Shown here in pieces: positions 62,721-64,000 of a DNA stretch of 64,000 nucleotides. The notes beneath the pieces were generated by a model that ran no database searches, had not been told where the DNA came from, and was given only the letters and a program-made list of their open reading frames with translations. Source of the stretch: Lagopus muta (Eukaryota > Chordata > Aves > Galliformes > Phasianidae). The position numbers and the translations under genes are program-made. The stretch's first letter is position 1, and each line of letters begins with the position of its first letter. Where the stretch lies: positions 66,858,032-66,922,031 of the forward strand of contig NC_064433.1 in assembly GCF_023343835.1 (NCBI RefSeq). The letters run 5' to 3'.

Positions 62721-64000
62721 TGAGCTAGAGGCTGGAAACCGTCATCAACTCACAGGACAATATTTTTTTCTTCCCCCTTTTTTATTTATTTATTTATATA
62801 TTTTTTTTTTGCTCGCACTACCAGCCAGTACAGTGCTTCCTCTGGGGCCTTTTGAAACAGAAAACACACTGCTAGCGTGTGAGAGGAGCCGCAGCTCACG
62901 TCCTCTATATTTAGAAAGCCAGGATGTCATACCTCCCCTTGAAATTTTCATAGTCCCCTGCACCCCACCCACCCACACACGTACTCATGCTTGCGTCTGG
63001 AAATGTTTGTCGATATTAGCGCGGGGTGTTGGCTTAGGGGGATTCAAGGGAGGTGCAGAGCAACAACAGCAGTGCTGCCCTAAGCGCAAGGCCTCCTTAA
63101 GGATGTGGGCCGTGGGCCTGGCCCGGCTCCCAGGGCACAGAGATGGGAGTTATGACACGGTCCAGTTCGAGGGTCTCAGCCTGTGGCACAGCTCCCGAAG
63201 TATCCCCAGGTTTTGGGGCTCATGGAAGCCCCCCAGAAGTGTTATGTCAGGTAGTGCTGAGCACACAGCTGGCTGCTTCTCCCCACCTCCATCTGGTGCA
63301 ACTGCACGCACACATACGTTAGCTGCTGCGGCACCTGGAGCAAGGCCTCACAGGAGGTGAATTCTGGGGCTGCTTTGCCCACACAGCTACCCTAGTGGCA
63401 ATTTATTTATCTATTTATTGCTTTTTGCTATCCTGCTGCCTCCTGCAATCTCTAATCTGTAGTGTTTATCTTCAGACTGGTTCTGCAACTGAGTATTATA
63501 AAGAATGATTGCATCCATAAAGGCCAAGGCACATTTTTATTCTTTTTTTTTTCTGCTCAATTTCCATGCCTTTGTATAAGGAAACAGTCAGAAGACTCAT
63601 CTAAACTTCAGGCTTGGTGAGAGGAAATTTTTTCTCTTTTTCCCCAACAGCTGTGGGCAATGCATATTTCACTTGCTACCATATTCTCTCACCTTACACA
63701 AAGCCAGCTCTGCATTACAGGGTAGCTCCTGAGGTGTGCTCACAGCAGCTGACTGCAGGCACAGGAGGGAGCAAGATCCATCCCCAACTGCTCCTCTCTC
63801 CACAAACCAGCCCTGGCTAGTGGGGTAGCTGCTCACCAGGGCTTGGGTGCTTTTGCTGCCAGCTGCAGGGCCACACCTCGCACGCTTTGCAAACAAGCTG
63901 AGGCCAAGCCAGGAAGGCAGTCTGCAGCAGATGATTTGAGCTCACACACATCCTGCAGTCAGATGCACTGCAGCTGGCAAGCATTGGCTGACCTCGAGTG
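62721..64000. other. Intergenic right end, no gene seen
   Basis: T-rich low-complexity DNA at about 62761-62810, then ordinary sequence. The next gene expected by synteny (ITPR2, minus strand) was not recognised inside the window. Confidence 0.45.

Noticed and set aside
62524..63360. 278-codon plus-strand frame starting MAHWQPEW
   Set aside because: It runs through a (CCT)n tract, a T-rich low-complexity stretch and ordinary DNA with no domain, no similarity and no coding-like composition.
1..64000. tRNA, rRNA, CRISPR, endogenous retrovirus or intact DNA transposon
   Set aside because: Read for these on both strands; no cloverleaf with A/B boxes, no regular spacer-repeat array, no LTR pair and no retroviral or transposase protein segment was recognised.

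Overview
The window looks like genomic DNA from a bird, probably a galliform close to chicken. Two vertebrate genes can be read exon by exon, and the repeats are avian: 5'-truncated CR1 LINEs with the degenerate ATTCTATGA-type 3' tail, plus very old MIR-like amniote SINEs. The gene order, BHLHE41 on the minus strand followed by SSPN on the plus strand, matches the mammalian neighbourhood RASSF8 - BHLHE41 - SSPN - ITPR2 as known from human chromosome 12. Species cannot be fixed from sequence alone.

Layout. 1-3.6 kb is AT-rich, has no convincing exon, and ends in a good poly(A) signal; it could be the tail of the upstream gene (RASSF8 by synteny), but this is inference. 3.6-13.0 kb is intergenic with CR1 and SINE fragments and simple repeats. 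13.0-13.4 kb is an orphan CpG island with an RFX-type X-box and no recognised gene. 17.3-20.5 kb is BHLHE41 (DEC2), five compact exons on the minus strand coding for 440 residues, with a 3' UTR of about 1.4 kb. Its CpG-island promoter reaches to about 21.6 kb and carries CACGTG E-boxes and GC boxes. 21.6-41.6 kb is intergenic, with several coding-like but interrupted stretches (21.9-25.7 kb), an ancient CR1 (34.4-35.1 kb), younger CR1 pieces and a MIR-like SINE. 41.6-59.3 kb is SSPN (sarcospan), three coding exons on the plus strand (247 residues) with introns of 11.9 and 5.0 kb; intron 2 contains a CR1 of about 970 bp. The SSPN 3' UTR probably runs to about 61.6 kb. The last 2.4 kb holds a long imperfect palindrome and a second small CpG-rich block.

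The two genes do not form a pathway. BHLHE41 is a circadian/hypoxia-responsive transcriptional repressor. SSPN is a four-pass membrane protein of the dystrophin-glycoprotein complex. No bacterial-type feature, CRISPR array, intact transposon, tRNA or rRNA gene was seen. I found no clearly new system. The best leads are the orphan CpG island with X-box, the palindrome downstream of SSPN, and the decayed or unrecognised coding-like segments between the two genes.
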